A stretch of 64,000 bases of DNA from Apoderus coryli (GCA_911728435.2 OU452203.1:17443651-17507650); one strand, 5' to 3'; shown: positions 34,451-47,880, numbered from the stretch's first letter. Numbers and translations: made by a program. Notes: a model not told the origin generated them from the letters alone.

Positions 34451-35900
34451 TTACCAAGGTATATTTATATAAACTTATCCACGCTGCAATTAGTTGCTCC
34501 ACTAAGATGTTGGATAGATTCATGTAAGAAATAAACAACGAGTTACAACTTTCATGAAAGTGAGCGTAAAGCTCTGTTAGAAAGTTGCAAGTAGGTATCC
34601 CTTTATCTATAATTCCGCCACTAAACGTGTAATCTCAAACAATGAACTCTACTTGAACTACCAGACTTATAAGGTTTCCGGTCATAAAGTTGTAAACAAC
34701 TTTACGTATGTATGTATAAGGATATTTGAAGTAAACATTACCTACTATGGTCTGAAAAGTAACAACTAACAAGTAGTAGCACTTGAATTAAAGAGTTTTC
34801 CTCTAAAGTTGCAATACAAAATTATCAAAACAGAAGTAACTGCCTATATAATAATATTTATCGAATCCTCTTTCCGTGCAGCTTTATATATGAGAAAGTT
34901 TTATGAAGTTTTCCGGGACACTTTTCTTTATTATCTATAGGAGTAGAGGATGACTCTTTTAAGTTGAAGTTATTAAAGTCAACAGGCTTATCGGCGCGCT
35001 AGTTACGCCTCGCCGTATCTAGAACGTTGTTAATGAAAACTCGTTAGTGAGCAAACACTTTACGAAAAGTATTACCTTGTTATTGTCACTTCTTTGTTTT
35101 GCACTTTTCGATTTTCAAGTGAAAATTTAAGATATTAATTTTGTATGAAAGTGTATGATTTGCAGAGTGTTCATAAAATAAATTGATTAAAATAAAGGTT
35201 GTCAAATCACATCTATATGTACATTTCACATTCTGCTTCTCTAACACAAAACATTTAAAAGAATATTGTTATAAAAGCATTTTCTTCACAATAAGTTGTC
35301 CATTGAAACTTGGACCACCCTTTTAATTTTCTAAAAAATCTACTTTTATTTAATTTTAAGATCTTTCCTATGGTTTAATAAAGTACAGCTTACACTTTAC
35401 TATTTTTTAACGCTTTTCTAAAATTAAACAATAGTAATTTACGTAAGAAGTCCGGAAAATAAGTTTTTTTGGACGAATAGACAAAATTCTAGGACAAGCC
35501 GTAGGCGAGTGCTGGAAGTTTGTTTTTTTACAAAAAATATACCGAGTGGCATGTTCTTTGTAACATTTTGCGTAGAATACAAGAATTTTGAATGTAAAGG
35601 TACTAAGTAATATTAAAAATGATACCGAACTTCGTTTTTCTAAAATGTTGGCCGTCTATATTCAGTATAACCAGTTTTTCTTTGTTCAAAAGAGAGTGTT
35701 TATAGTGACACTAGTGGAACTCAATCTGTGGCGATTACGTGGCGTTTGCATTTTTCCATTTTAGGAAATGGAAAAATGCAAACAGAAGTAGCGCTACGTA
35801 GAGCGCTAATGGTATAGGACACACTGAATGCATAAATATAACATTACCTATGTGATTAAATTGGAAAAAATAAATTTATGTGCTCGTGGTAATTCGCATA
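34451..35900. other. Unrecognised sequence
   Basis: Includes an inverted pair around 35756-35780 (TTTTTCCATTTTAGGAAATG then GAAAAATG), a small hairpin. No gene recognised. Confidence 0.35.
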
Positions 35901-35904
35901 GCAG

Positions 35905-35980
35905 ATGTGTACCGAGTGTAGCCTAGTGAGTAGCGTGTGCGCTTTATAATCGGAAATTGTGGGTTCAATTCCTGCTCTTA
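35905..35980 (+). repeat. tRNA-like sequence, probably SINE head
   Basis: An A-box-like TAGCCTAGTGAG (35919-35930) and a B-box-like GGTTCAATTCC (35962-35972) sit at RNA polymerase III spacing. The T arm folds: GTGGG pairs with CCTGC over loop TTCAATT with two wobbles. The anticodon arm does not fold convincingly, and no acceptor stem closes, so a functional tRNA is unlikely. A tRNA-derived SINE or decayed tRNA fits best. Confidence 0.5.
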
Positions 35981-35989
35981 TAATTTTCG

Positions 35990-37830
35990 AACAAAGTATT
36001 TAGGTAGTTGGGGTAGTTTAGGATGTTATAATTGTTATTTTATTTTTGTATTTATGATTTTGGGACAAAGTAGGTAGTTTTTCCCAATAATGGTACAGGG
36101 TGCGTGTTAATCGCTTAGGTAATGCAATAATTATGTATTCTGCGTATAGGAAACAGAAATATGCGTGCCGTTTATCGGAACCATTATTTCTTTCATTTTT
36201 CACCGTTCTTATGCTCTCAAAACCTTTGAGAGCTCTAAACTTACTCATTCATTAATAAATTAAATTTCCCAATGAAATACTTGATATTACTGGCAACATA
36301 TATTTTGGTCATGATTAAAAAGTAAACAATATATAATAAACACAAAATCGGAAAGACACAATGCGAGGTATTGCGACAAAATAGCGAGTTTAACTCTTCT
36401 ACAGTATAGGCAAGTGCCAAAGAAATCCACATTGAAAACGGATAGCTTATTCATGCGATTGTTAAATATGTAGGAATTGACAAGGAATGCGCAAGATAAA
36501 TTTTACGTAACAACTTACACATGCAAAAGGTGTATGCAAAAATAGTCCCTAACATTTTCACGATTAAACAAAAAAATAACACGCTTAAAATTTGTACAAA
36601 TATTCCCCATAAAAATTTCCTACACTTTTTGACTAATATTCTGCAGATTCTGAAACTAAGCGCTATTCCATGCCTTGAAGGGTACAACTGCAGCGAGAGA
36701 TAAAAAACACGTAAGAAATAATGATGTTTCTCTTATATCTTCGTTAAAAATAAACAAAATTGTGATCAATAAGTCAAGATGAGAAGCAGCAAGATAGCTT
36801 CTTCATTCATTTTCTGCTAAAACGTTTCTTGCAGAGTATGTGTGAGGAGATTTATATTTCGAACAATTGAAAATTGGGATGGGGCGTTGTGAATACACGA
36901 GGCGAGGGTATATTGAAGAAAGTAATAACTAAATATGTATTCTCTTTTAAATCGATAGTTTCGTTAATTTTTTAGTCACACCTTGTTAAATAAAGAAGTT
37001 CATTTTAGAGAAATCCCAGTTCAGTTTTTTACTCTGCACTTTTTCTTTCCAAAGAGTAAAACCACATGTTTTTATGTTTGGAATTTGGTAAAAACGAAAG
37101 GTTCAGATATATCTCATATTGTTTTTAATTGGTACACGATAGTTATGAGGTTTTAATATACTTTCAACTGAACATGAATAATTTTGATTACAAAGTCTCT
37201 CTGTTTGTGTTTTTTACTATGCACAATTGATTTAAACCTACCCTGAACTTGTTCGCTTCAGATCTTCAATCATTTAGGAGAAAGGAGAAGTTTTTGTATG
37301 CAAATGCGCGCTGCTGAACAAATGTTTCGTCTATGTGGTGATTATTGGTCTCAATGCAGTATTTGCTCTTGTTTGATCTTATTGTGTGTGATATTGATCT
37401 GATACTTTCTCTAACGAACTCATTATTTGAGACTATCGAGTGAAAACACATTTTAAGAACTCTTTACTATATATATCGTGCTATTGTAGAATTTATTTAA
37501 TAATTGTTATTTCATTATTACTTTGTTCGAATTTCCACAATTTCTACTGACGATCAAACCACATATTTCCACTTAATAAAACTGTTCTTAAACAGAACTA
37601 TTCAAATGTCGGTTTCCCTCTTGAGTCAGATTTTGCTCAATTATAATTGAGAATAACGATTTTTGTACTTTCCGTAACGACCTCATTATTTGAGAAGACG
37701 TTTTCCAAAAGCAATTTCTGTAAATGCATTCGGAATGCCATATTTAACCTTACATAATACAAATTTGAATTAAATAACGTACATAACCATAAACTACAAC
37801 ACACTCTAAACAAAACAAAACTAAATTAAC
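35990..37830. other. Unrecognised sequence
   Basis: Short open frames on both strands, none with motif or splice support. Confidence 0.35.
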
Positions 37831-37834
37831 TAAT

Positions 37835-40800
37835 TCATTGGGTAAAGAAAGACCTGGTTTGTTGAGATCGCTCTCTGTCTTCTTCAATCACCTCATCAAT
37901 CATTTTCAAAGTCTCCGTAAATTCATTATCGTTTTGTGTTGAACTATCTGTATTTCTTACTAAGCTTGGAAATTGATGATCAAACCACAGAAAATCAACA
38001 TCTTCCTGCTTAACCTTAGCTAGAGAAAACTCTTGTTCAATTGAGATGCTACTGGCGTTACAACTATCTTTTTTGTTAAACCTTCGTTTCTCTTTCTGAC
38101 TTGTACTTTGCCCAGTAGAAGGAAAGTTACCCTGATCATAATGAAATTCGTTAGAACTCAAACTATTATTATTCCGTTTGAATGCATTTGATAATAAAAC
38201 ATCACGGTAAAGCTGTTGGTTGTTCTTAACAGTTTTTCTTGTAACAGCCCGTTGAAATGAATATCTCGGTAACTGGTTATCATATTCTATCGAATCAGTT
38301 ATTTGAACATTCACTCGATCTTCATCTTCAACCTCTTCGTTTATTGCATTATTTAATGAAGACGCAGCATTCGCTAATGAAATCGACGATGCTGTAATAA
38401 TTTGTTGTTCAGGATTATTAATTAGTAATGATTCAGTAGATGGTTCTGACGACCATATTGGTCTAATGCTTTCTAAAAGACTCAAATAACTCTCAGCCTC
38501 TTTTTCCATAACATCTTCGTTCTTTACTAAAGTGCTCATGGTTTGAGTGCTTTTACATCGAGTTACTTTCTGTGATCGCATTCGGAAAGCAATCAACTGT
38601 GGATAGACCACTAACATTTGCTTGGAAAGTGTCAAAACTGGAAGATTGACGTGTTGTAGTACTAAAGTAAAGTTCGGCATTTGATCAATGTGGACTGTGA
38701 AGAATTTGTCTTGCTGTGGTAAATAGTAATTTTGAAAAAACTCTATACGAAGTTTGTGGAGATTTGCGAATATAGTGCCGTAATACTCGGTGTAAAATGG
38801 ATTTGGTTGAAACACTACTGTTTGGAACTGTTGATAGTATTCAGGTTGAACGCTGTATCTATAAAAATAAATATCAATTAGTCTCCATTTACAAAATCTA
38901 TTCTTTTGCATAATTCTTGTATGGTACTAACTAACGTAAAGATATTAGAGAAAAATAAAATGGCAAAGTATGATTTTAAAGAAAGGAAGCTGTTTTTACG
39001 TTTAGTATTCTTTCTGAAACATAAGCCTAAGAGTTGTTTTACGATTACGATTAGAGTTACCTGCATAATATATAAACAGGGATCCTTTGTTGTTCTTCAC
39101 CACTCTCCTCCTTCTTCCTTCTCGGTCGCCCACGTTCGTTTTTTTTGTAGTATAACGTCATAGCTATTTGAAGATCGTAGCCAAGACTATTATCTACGAA
39201 TGGCTTTAACTGTATATCATATTCCTACAGAACCAAATACAAGTTAATTTAAATTCGACAAGTTTAGTTTTCGAAACTTACTGAAAGACATACTTGTCCA
39301 CAAGCTTTTGGACACAATTTTGATGTCATATCACTGTTTAATGCCTCTAAATCGATGCAATGTAGCTCATTTCGATAATGTCGACATTGGATACCGTATC
39401 TTCCACAAACACATATTGGTTTCTTTTTCATGTTATTGTAAAATGGCCAATATCCAGTGTACAGCACGAATGCAGTGGTGATTATTTGGTTGAATATATC
39501 AAACATCTGAATGAATCAAATGAAAAATTGTCGGTTAAAGCAGCAAATGCCGCGTACTTAAAACGTATACGTTTCAACATTATACAGGCCCTACTACAAA
39601 ATGATTTAATAGAAACATTTCCAAATGTCTCGGCGGCATTAAGAATTCTCCTAACGCTACCAGTGTCAGTAGCTTCAGCAGAAAGATTATTCTCAAAATG
39701 AAAAATACTAAGAAATTACTTAAGATCCACAATGGCACAAGAAATTTGTGATTCTGTACCGAGGCGTTTTATTTTCCTTAGCATTAGAGAAACACTGTTA
39801 TTTTTGTGTTTAATTTTTGATTATTATTTTTTATTCACTATATTTTCGTATATTTGACCTTCTTCTCATATGTTAGTTTCCCGCACAGGAAAAAAATTGA
39901 GATAAAGACGGATATAACCATTCTGAAGTTCTTTGAGACGATTAAGACCATTTCCAGATGGAAGTCTGTCTGTTTGTGTGTGTCTGTATGTACTCTTCCA
40001 CGATAGCGCCTAAACACTTTAACCAATTGAGCTAAATTTTGGTGTATGAGTCCTAAAATAAACCCATTAGTTTTTGGTTGAAACCTCTGGCATTACTTAC
40101 ATCAAGATATCTAAGGATTTCCATAGATGTGGATGTCCGGGGATGTCTGGTGATGTCCAGGAATGTCTGGTGTACAAATTTTACCCAGCGGTTTACCCAT
40201 CGGTTAGAACTGTCTTGATAACAGAGTTTAAGCATTGTCTTCATAGAACAAGAATTTTAAAGTAGTAATTCGAACAACAAAAAACTAAAGTTTTCCATAA
40301 ACGATGTGGACACCAATAAACTGGAGAAGGAACTGAACGACAGCCTCGACAGCATGACGGTAAGAAATAGCAATACGGTAAACGAAACGTGGAAAATATC
40401 TCGAGAACACATCATTAAAATAATAGAAAATAACACAACAAACAACACCAAACAAAAAAAAAACAAAGACGGTTACTGAGGAGATCCTGAAACTCATGGA
40501 GAAAAGACAAAAATGCTACAGTTCGTGAACTTTTAACAACAGTTAAATGCCGAAAAATGGCATACCTCGGCCATGTTCTCAGAGGGAATCGTTATCGGCA
40601 CCTATACAGCTTATAATGACGGGCAAAATAGATAGATAGAATTGTAACAGAGTTTTGAATTGGCACTTCCAGTTCAAGAGCTTAATAAATAAACTGTTGA
40701 CCTCGAGGCACGAATAGCTCCCTATATTTAAGTGTAAAAGTAATAAAAATTCTCCGCCAATTACAAGAAAAGGATTCAACCGATCGTATTATAAATGATA

Positions 40801-43468
40801 CACACAAAAAAAGAACCAAAATAAAAATTAAATAAAAGCGATTAACATGAATTCCCATGCATGTATTCACAAAACTATTCAGGAAGCGAGACAACTGCGT
40901 CCTAAATATTATCAAAGGATTTCCAAAGTAATCGACCGCATTGCTGATTCCGTATGTATCGCACACCCTACATGTTCACCTACGTAATGGTGCATTTGAT
41001 TCATATTAGATGCGAAGTGTATGTACGGAATAATCTGCAGTTACGAACAAAAATTTGTGGAATCGTATTATTATTTGGTCTGCTCAAGTTTGGGTTGTTT
41101 TCAGTAGCATTTAAAGTGACAGTACAACCACATTTACCTGTTTATTTTCGTCCAGTATTCAATATTTTTTGAAATACTAATGTCACTACATTCAATAGTT
41201 TTGTGGATATCTATAATAATTTCAAAGTTGGTCTGTCTATCTAAGGATCATTTATCTTTAAGATCATTTTTAATACAAGAAAAAATTGCTGTGACATCTC
41301 TTTCTTCTTCAAACTTATTTGGTCCAGTTTTTACTTTTTAAGGACAGGATGTTTCTAAATGTATCCAAAATAAAGGAAAATCTGTCTATTTTGGTGGTGT
41401 TTTTGCCTCTCTAGTTCCGTACCTCAAATCCATTTACTCGCCTCAGGAGATCTGGTTCAGCAAACGTAAATTTTGTATCAAATATGACACCCAAATTCCC
41501 AGTCTGATTGACCGTGTACCGTGGACGCATAATCAATTATGTCTCTTTTTCTTGAGAAGCTAATATATTTACATTTAGTTGCATTCAAGATCAGCACATT
41601 CATGTCACACCTACACTCAATACTAAACAAATCAGTTTGAAGCCGAACACAATAATCAAGATTATTTACAGGTAAAAAAATTATGGTCATCAGCGAAAAA
41701 TAATTTACTACAGGAAAGCTTATCAAGATCATTTATAAATCAAATGACAAGTAGGGGTCTCAAGTTTGATCCTTGCGGTACTCCACAGGGGGCAAAATAA
41801 TTATAAACTTTGCTTATATCCATTATAAAATATATACTGCTCTCTGCAAAACATTCTGCGGATATCTCTAAATCCAAACTGTTAATCCATCAGCTCCAAA
41901 CAATGTGATCCACTCTATCAAACGTGCACCTGTCCACCAACATCCATCACCTCAGTTGTTGCTTGGGAAAGCAAAGCAAGGTTTGTGACGGTCGAGCGCC
42001 GAGATATAAAGCCATGTTGATGAGGTGTAATCATATTCCTGCCGTAAGGATAGCTGCGACCATACGTCAATTTGATAGAATGGAGATAGGGCGATAGTTA
42101 CCAATCCCGGCCCCCTCGCCGGAATTGAAGACCGGTATTACCTTGGCAATCTTCCATCTCACGGGAAACCTACATGTCTTCAATTCCAGATGAATATACA
42201 ACACAAAGCTGTTGCCAAGACCACTGCAGAATCCCTCACTAAGAAACAAGGACCAGAGGTGATCTTATTTTGCCATTTTTCGCAGCATTCAACATGTCCT
42301 CCTCACAAAAACCATCGCTGACAATGCTATCGCAAACCAGTCAGTCACAGCCTGACCAGCCGGCTGGGAACAGGACAAGAAAACACCCATACAGAACGTT
42401 GCAAATGTATCCACAATATCCTCTACATCACTGTGATCGACATCCTCATTTTCTTTTTAATAATCCTGACATAAATTCACAGGGACAAATTATTATTTGT
42501 TAAAAATATCACGTACGCTGGAATCAAGTAGGTAGAAGTAGAACTTGTCACTACAAATTTTCATTTTGAACGTTTTCGAGAAGAGAAGAACTGTAGCCTT
42601 GGAGGAAACTGTTCTTATTTTACTGGAATAACGTCATGGAGCAATTACGAGATATAAAATTTATAGAAATTAGGAAACACCAATAAATAAAAATAATAAT
42701 CCAAAATGATCGGAGGATTATCTGTTTAAATTAAAATTAAAGCTTCCTAAACATGAAAACAAAGACAAATTACAATTAAACGAAAACACATATTTCATAT
42801 ATTTTTCACAACCTGTAAAAGTTCTTTCCCCACATAGCTTTAATTTTTTATAAACCAGGGTATTTACCTATACCCAAGCTCTCTTTCTATATCAACATGA
42901 CGAGCGTAGGAAGGTATAATCGATCAAAGGCCAAAGAGCTTTGCAGAAAGGCGCAATGAAACTTGACATCAAACAAAACTAAATTAAAGTTTACCTACTG
43001 TTTCTTGCAACCCACCTTTAAAAAAAAGAAGTTTAATATGCAATTTGAAACAAAAAGTGAAGTTATACCACATATCTGTGTCCATACAAACACGTCCTAA
43101 CTATCCTTTAACTTATTTAAATACACAATTTCTTAGAGTAACAATTTTTAATCGCGACGTGCGCTTAATATTCTTAAGCTATTTAAATTGACTACTGTCG
43201 AAAATTAAGGAATTTTGGATCCCCAATCTAGGATCATTTCCATCTTTTTATATTAAAATTCTCTACGTTAAATTTGAAGCGACTATTCCCAAATATTATA
43301 ACAAAAGCTTACAAAGAAAAATATTAAGTCCAAACTTACTTTGGCTACAGTAAATTCTGGCATGTCACTGTTGCATATCAAAATCGTCACCTCCAGGCTT
43401 TCTTCAACGATTCTTCGGATTGTATCCTGATACAATGATAAATTTTGATAAGAAATATTCATGTCCAT
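37835..43468 (-). CDS. Candidate three-exon gene with a cysteine-rich, DEG/ENaC-like region (tentative)
   Basis: Exon 1 43468-43340 starts ATG and contains VTILICNSDMPEF, reminiscent of the PAVTICN motif after helix 1 of DEG/ENaC channels. Exon 2 39506-39282 is Cys-rich (ICVCGRYGIQC, then LCPKACGQVCLS). Exon 3 38858-37835 opens RYSVQPEYYQQF and LHKLRIEFFQNYY, like the segment just before helix 2 of pickpocket proteins. It then has a long acidic, Ser/Asn-rich tail ending SFFTQ and a stop. Exon 1 to exon 2 is in phase. The strongest acceptor for exon 3 (TTTTTATAG) is out of phase with exon 2's GTAAGT donor, so a small exon is missing, another site is used, or it is broken. No helix 1 and no clear GxS selectivity helix are visible, so function is unproven. 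The 340-residue last exon is open throughout, which argues for real coding sequence. Confidence 0.4.
39520..39790 (+). mobile_element. hAT transposase C-terminal fragment
   Basis: Plus-strand translation reads FPNVSAALRILLTLPVSVAS, AERLFSK, then after a stop KILRNYLRSTMAQEICDS. This is the hAT dimerisation region, normally ending in LSIE-type sequence. One nonsense codon separates SK from KILRN. It begins directly beside the acceptor of the minus-strand exon at 39506. Confidence 0.85.
39840..40280. other. Interspersed repeat and short GATGTC-rich patch
   Basis: At 39960-40050 lies GTCTGTCTGTTTGTGTGTG followed by GATAGCGCCTAAACACTTTA, a stretch of the kind found in many insect repeats. At 40120-40170 GGATGTC-type units recur (GGATGTCC, GGATGTCTGG, GATGTCC, GAATGTCTGG). 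Confidence 0.35.
40290..40640 (+). mobile_element. Decayed LINE, RTE-like C-terminus
   Basis: Plus-strand pieces read NKLEKELNDSLDSMT (spacer before the RT) and CRKMAYLGHVLRGNRYRHL, the conserved KMxYLGHxxR block of RTE-type ORF2 C-termini. Stops and a junction between the pieces show deletion. No RT core remains. Confidence 0.6.
40650..41320. other. Unrecognised sequence
   Basis: No gene or repeat identified. Confidence 0.3.
41330..42510 (-). mobile_element. Decayed LINE reverse transcriptase
   Basis: Minus strand, in order: FPVRWKIAKVIPVFNSGEG and NYRPISILSN (42160-42067), HGFISRRSTVTNLALLSQ (about 41990), CGVPQGSNLRPLL (about 41780), LFFADDHNF (catalytic Asp pair, about 41700), then GNLGVIFDTKFTFAEP (about 41500). 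Many frameshifts and stops, but block order is complete from RT start to thumb. Jockey-like by motif. It lies inside the first intron of the candidate minus-strand gene. Confidence 0.8.
42511..43339. other. Intron 1 remainder of the candidate gene
   Basis: AT-rich, no coding exon or repeat recognised. Confidence 0.3.
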
Positions 43469-43469
43469 T

Positions 43470-44600
43470 TATATTGGTATCAAATTAGTTCAAAAGAGTA
43501 TTGTAGAAGCAACAATTTTATAATAAAATAGATTGGACAGAGTTTGCAATAATCTAAACTGCTGTTATAAGTATTGTTAAGATCAGAGACGTATTTAGTG
43601 ACATTACGAAACGAACGATGGCGAAGTGGGGTTGGTTTTTTACATGCACTGATACGAAGTTTCTACGACGACGTTTTTTTTTTTAATTCAGAAAAGAAGT
43701 TTGTTGCTTGCTAATGAATTTGATGCTTAACAAAATTTCGTTTGTTACAAATTGCAAATGAACATTTTGTAAGATTTGAAAATAATGTAATGTGTCTCAA
43801 GAAAATGTTTTATGGTTTGATTTTGTGTAATTGTTAATTTCTTGGTTGCAAATTTACAACAACAAAAAAGAAGAATCCACTACTGGAATCAGATTAGTGG
43901 GGGTATGATTTACCTTTAACATAACGCCATCAGACTGGAAGTCATTAAAATACCTGTTCAACATTTTGATAATAATTCTATAGTATACGATAAAAGAAAT
44001 TGCTTGTTTATCTGTAGACAATTCTAATTATTAGTGATAAAATAGTCGTAAATAAAATTAAATGGTTATTGCACAGATCCATATTATTGAACAATATTTT
44101 TTTCATATTTAAGTATTTTAATTAATGTTATTTTGCATTTGCAAATACATTTACAAAAAGTCAGTCCATAATATGCTAAATTGAAATTATTGAAAACAAT
44201 AACAATCTATATAATTTTCTATAAGTACAATAACTTTACAATAATCGTTCTCAACAACTAGGGATGAGATTCACAAGGCTAATCTTACACGAAACGTGCG
44301 ATCTGGCTTAATTTGCTGCAACGTTTTACCCAATTGGGTAGGACAATTAATACATAGTAAACCTCTTCTACTTTTCGTTTTTCCGATGACCTTGAAGATT
44401 TTCTATTATATTTAGGAGGCTGTAATTTAATACTTGACGTTATCTCGAGTATTACATAATCAGTCGCACTAGTATTCATAATGTTTACGTATTTATTCGC
44501 AATTACTACAACGGTCTTCTTTGGTTTTCATTCGTTTTCATTCGTTGTTTCAACATGGTTGTTGATTTCTCCTAACAGGTCATTCAGTAAGCCCGTGAGA
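43470..44600. other. Upstream region, one possible extra exon
   Basis: A 64-codon minus-strand frame at 44479-44285 begins with ATG, is basic and Ser/Lys-rich, and runs into a GTAAGA. It could be a 5' exon of the candidate gene but shows no family feature. Confidence 0.25.
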
Positions 44601-44619
44601 TAAGTAAGAAAAAAACAAA

Positions 44620-45060
44620 AGTTTGACAAACCTCAATTTAAGAATCGTGTACCTATACACCTCATTACTACATAAAATCTACCATTCCGGAGAGCCTCAG
44701 TATTTGTATAGTTTGTTGTGTAGACGTTCGAGTGTGCATGATGTTAATATACGGGTTAATACATTTACAATCCCTAAGCATCACACATCAAAATTTCAGA
44801 GTTCTTTTTCATATATGGCCTCACTGCTTTTAAATAAAGTGATTGATATAATTGACTTACCATTAAACTTATTTCAGAGAGAAGTGAAACTAAGAATTTG
44901 CCCATAGGCGCAATGTTTTGTTAGTTGTGGATGGGTTCTTTTTTTCTTTTCTTTTTTAAATTGTAACATTTTTTTTCTATTTTTTGTACATTTGTATCTT
45001 TTAAGTAGAGTGGAAGAGTGGCATCAGCAATCCACTTCTCTGCCACTTGTCTCGATGGCG
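44620..45060 (+). mobile_element. LINE 3' fragment
   Basis: The plus-strand frame 44623-44907 matches the extreme C-terminus typical of Jockey-type ORF2: LYTSLLHKIYHSGEP, then IPKHHTSKFQSSFSYM, then NLFQREVKLRI near its stop. It is followed by a T-rich 3' untranslated-like stretch. 5'-truncated. Confidence 0.6.
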
Positions 45061-47880
45061 CAGAGTTCGGATAATGTTTATCAAGTCATTTTTTGGTTTC
45101 CACTGTATTTTTTTTTCATCAAAATGCTTTATCAAAACACGAAATTCTAATTCTTGTTTGATTATGTTTCTTACCTTTTTCCATGTCTTCTTTGTTTTCT
45201 GCTATTTGCGTCAGGATTGTGTAGAGAATTCGGATTAATTCTTCTTATAGCTGCTTTGTTTCTAATATTCTTTTTCAGGTATATATTTTTTCTTGTTACT
45301 TCACTGCTTATCGTTGTTTTCGTTCGGCTTCCCTGACAGCTTCACGTCATTTTCTTTATTCATTCGTAAACTTCGCATTTCTTTCTGTTATTTCATAGGC
45401 GATATTCTTAAAGAAACTTTTAACCTGCTTTATGCGTAACGATAATTTTGTTTAAAGCTGGGAGCACATAAACCTGCTGTTTACAGAATTCATGAATTCC
45501 TAATTTCCTAAATAGTAAAACTGGGAAACCAATTTTTTCTCTATCAGGGCAAAACAAATTTCAGATGTTTTTAAAGATTCAGTTTTTGAAATCAACCAAC
45601 GTCTTTTCTGCCTATCCCTCACTCTATCAGCTTATTTCAAATCGATCCATGTACTTATATGAAAACAACCTCTCAAAAATGACGAGATATAAAGGTAGAG
45701 TTCGTTCAACTTGGGAGTATAGTGTGTCAACTACTCCTAATGCAATATGCTATAGGCAAGAATTCTATGTAATCCACCTTTATTATTATTATTACTATTA
45801 GGTCCTTTATGGGTTGTACAGTAACCTGCCCTTTGTAATAATCCAGTGCGTTGGTTCCGTGCTCCGTTTTCGTGATAATAAATATTTGAACAATTATGTT
45901 CTACCTACATATTATGCGCATTCTCTTCCAGCTACCTATTACCCTATTTCTGATGAACATAAATGTGAAATAAGCTAAAATTTATACAGTGGGATACATT
46001 TTACAGTATTTTGTAATCGAAATAGCAAAAACAAAATAGATTTTTTAGTTTCAACATTTCTAACAGAAGTTTTTTGAGTTTTTCCAAATGTTTTACTTTC
46101 CTTTATCACTTATATGCTGCTATTCCATCCCAAGGATCTTTTTTCGAATTGTTGGCATCTTGTCATGTAATTGACATCCAGCCATCGTCAGTATGGACCT
46201 ACAGTTTAGCGTGGAATCCGAACCACGGTCCTCGACTGCCATCCGCCAGCACCTACGACTATGTAGTCATTAACTACTTGGCATAGGTAAGTCTACCGAC
46301 TCGGCCGGAAGCACCACTCACCCATGCAATCACTATCCACGCGACCAGGTACTTGAATACCATGACCTCAGCGACATGCGCTTGAACATGTGGACATCTC
46401 CCTCCTCCAATTCCGTTGCCTTAGTTCCCTTATCCATCAATAAGTGAAAACGGTGGGGATGATACCAAAGAGTCTATACCCACTGAGTCCAGTGTTCCTT
46501 TTTGTTGTATTCGATTCGCCTACAATGATTCGATAATTTATGCAAAAGCTTAGAAACTCTCGTGCCACTTTGCAGCTTATTGTGTTGAGTTTGAAGTCAA
46601 AGCTGCAATAGATCAAATTCCACAATTCTTAAGTTGACCATCTTTTTCTGTTGATGTTGTCTTTGCATTATGCATGGGCCTTAACCAACCAGTTCTGACC
46701 CAGCAATGTAGTAGTACTGCTTTAAGGTCATTAACGCTTGTTTATTATCCTTATAGATTGTGATCATTTTGCTCGTAATATTCTTACGAGTATGTCGTCC
46801 TTTAAATAAAAATCTAAGCTGAGCAGCAAACATAGCAAAACTTCCATAGTTCTTGTTATCTATTGTGGTTTACAGAAAAAGTTCCATGTCCTATCGGAAG
46901 TTTTATCAGGTTTAATATGAATGTGTTTGGTATCATAATAAACTAAATGGAGCAACATTTTTTATAAAGATTTCGAAGCTAGTTTGATTGAAGTTTCTTT
47001 GCCATCATTTGCCCTCAACCTAAAATTGTAGTGAGATTTTCCCAGTCTAGGACTGGCGCCGGGCAACGCGGCAAATACTCTTTCGGCCAAAAATTGGTGA
47101 GAAAAACAAATTTTCCAACACCACCACCACGAAAAAAAATTGTTTTTATCGGTGTTATATAAAATTTATTAACTTACAATCAAATGAATGAGTTTTTCCA
47201 ATCAAACTAAAAAATATTTTAAATTTTCATGCTAAAAGTTACACGTGCGTGACCTGATAACCTTTTAATTCAAACTTTGAGCATTGTTATATCTCTTTAA
47301 TAATAGTTACTTTTAAGCTTCACACCTTCATTAGGTATCCTAGATATCGTATAATTTCGATGTGTCTGCCATCTAGTTGAGGAAATCTACCACCTACATA
47401 AAGATATTATTGGCAAAGTATATATTTTATGCATGTTGCTAATAGGAAACTAGAATTTCACTCACAATATATTGATTTTTGTTATAAATATTTCAAGAGT
47501 TGCAGCTAAATGCAAGGTTTAGATTACCTAATATCATAAAAAAAAAAGAAATTATTATGCAGAATTTATACTCGTGATTCATTCTACAAACTGTGACCTG
47601 TGTTGGGAGTTTGTCAATGATTTAGTTTAAACATTTCGAGCTGAATCATCTAGATTTGATTGTCATGGAATTTTCTCTTCCATATTTTTGAAAGTAAATA
47701 CAGAATAATTTAGAATTACTAGTTATACCCTTTTCCACAATTCTGGAGCTTGAAGTCTTTTCTTTCCAACGCAGTTTTTTCCGTGTCTGTCAGCAAATCA
47801 ATCTAGCCGTGGGCATCAGTTTTATAAAAGCTATTTTTTTTTTGCAGGAAATATTACAAGTGAGAGTGAAACTTATCTAT
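45061..47880. other. Unrecognised sequence with a TTA/ATT microsatellite
   Basis: TTATTATTATTATTAC lies at about 45779. At about 46195-46230 the minus strand holds GTGGTTCGGATTCCACG, a self-complementary B-box-like string without an A box. No gene recognised. Confidence 0.35.

Noticed and set aside
35905..35980. Functional tRNA gene
   Set aside because: Anticodon and acceptor stems do not close; a SINE or relic fits better.
39378..39701. Whole 108-codon plus frame as a gene
   Set aside because: Only the second half is hAT-like; the first half is antisense to the minus-strand exon at 39282-39506.
45047..45336. Hydrophobic open frames suggesting a membrane protein
   Set aside because: T-rich sequence gives Phe/Leu runs; no start context, splice sites or family features.
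46195..46230. B-box-like GTTCGGATTCC as a tRNA or SINE
   Set aside because: No A box at the right distance and no arms fold.
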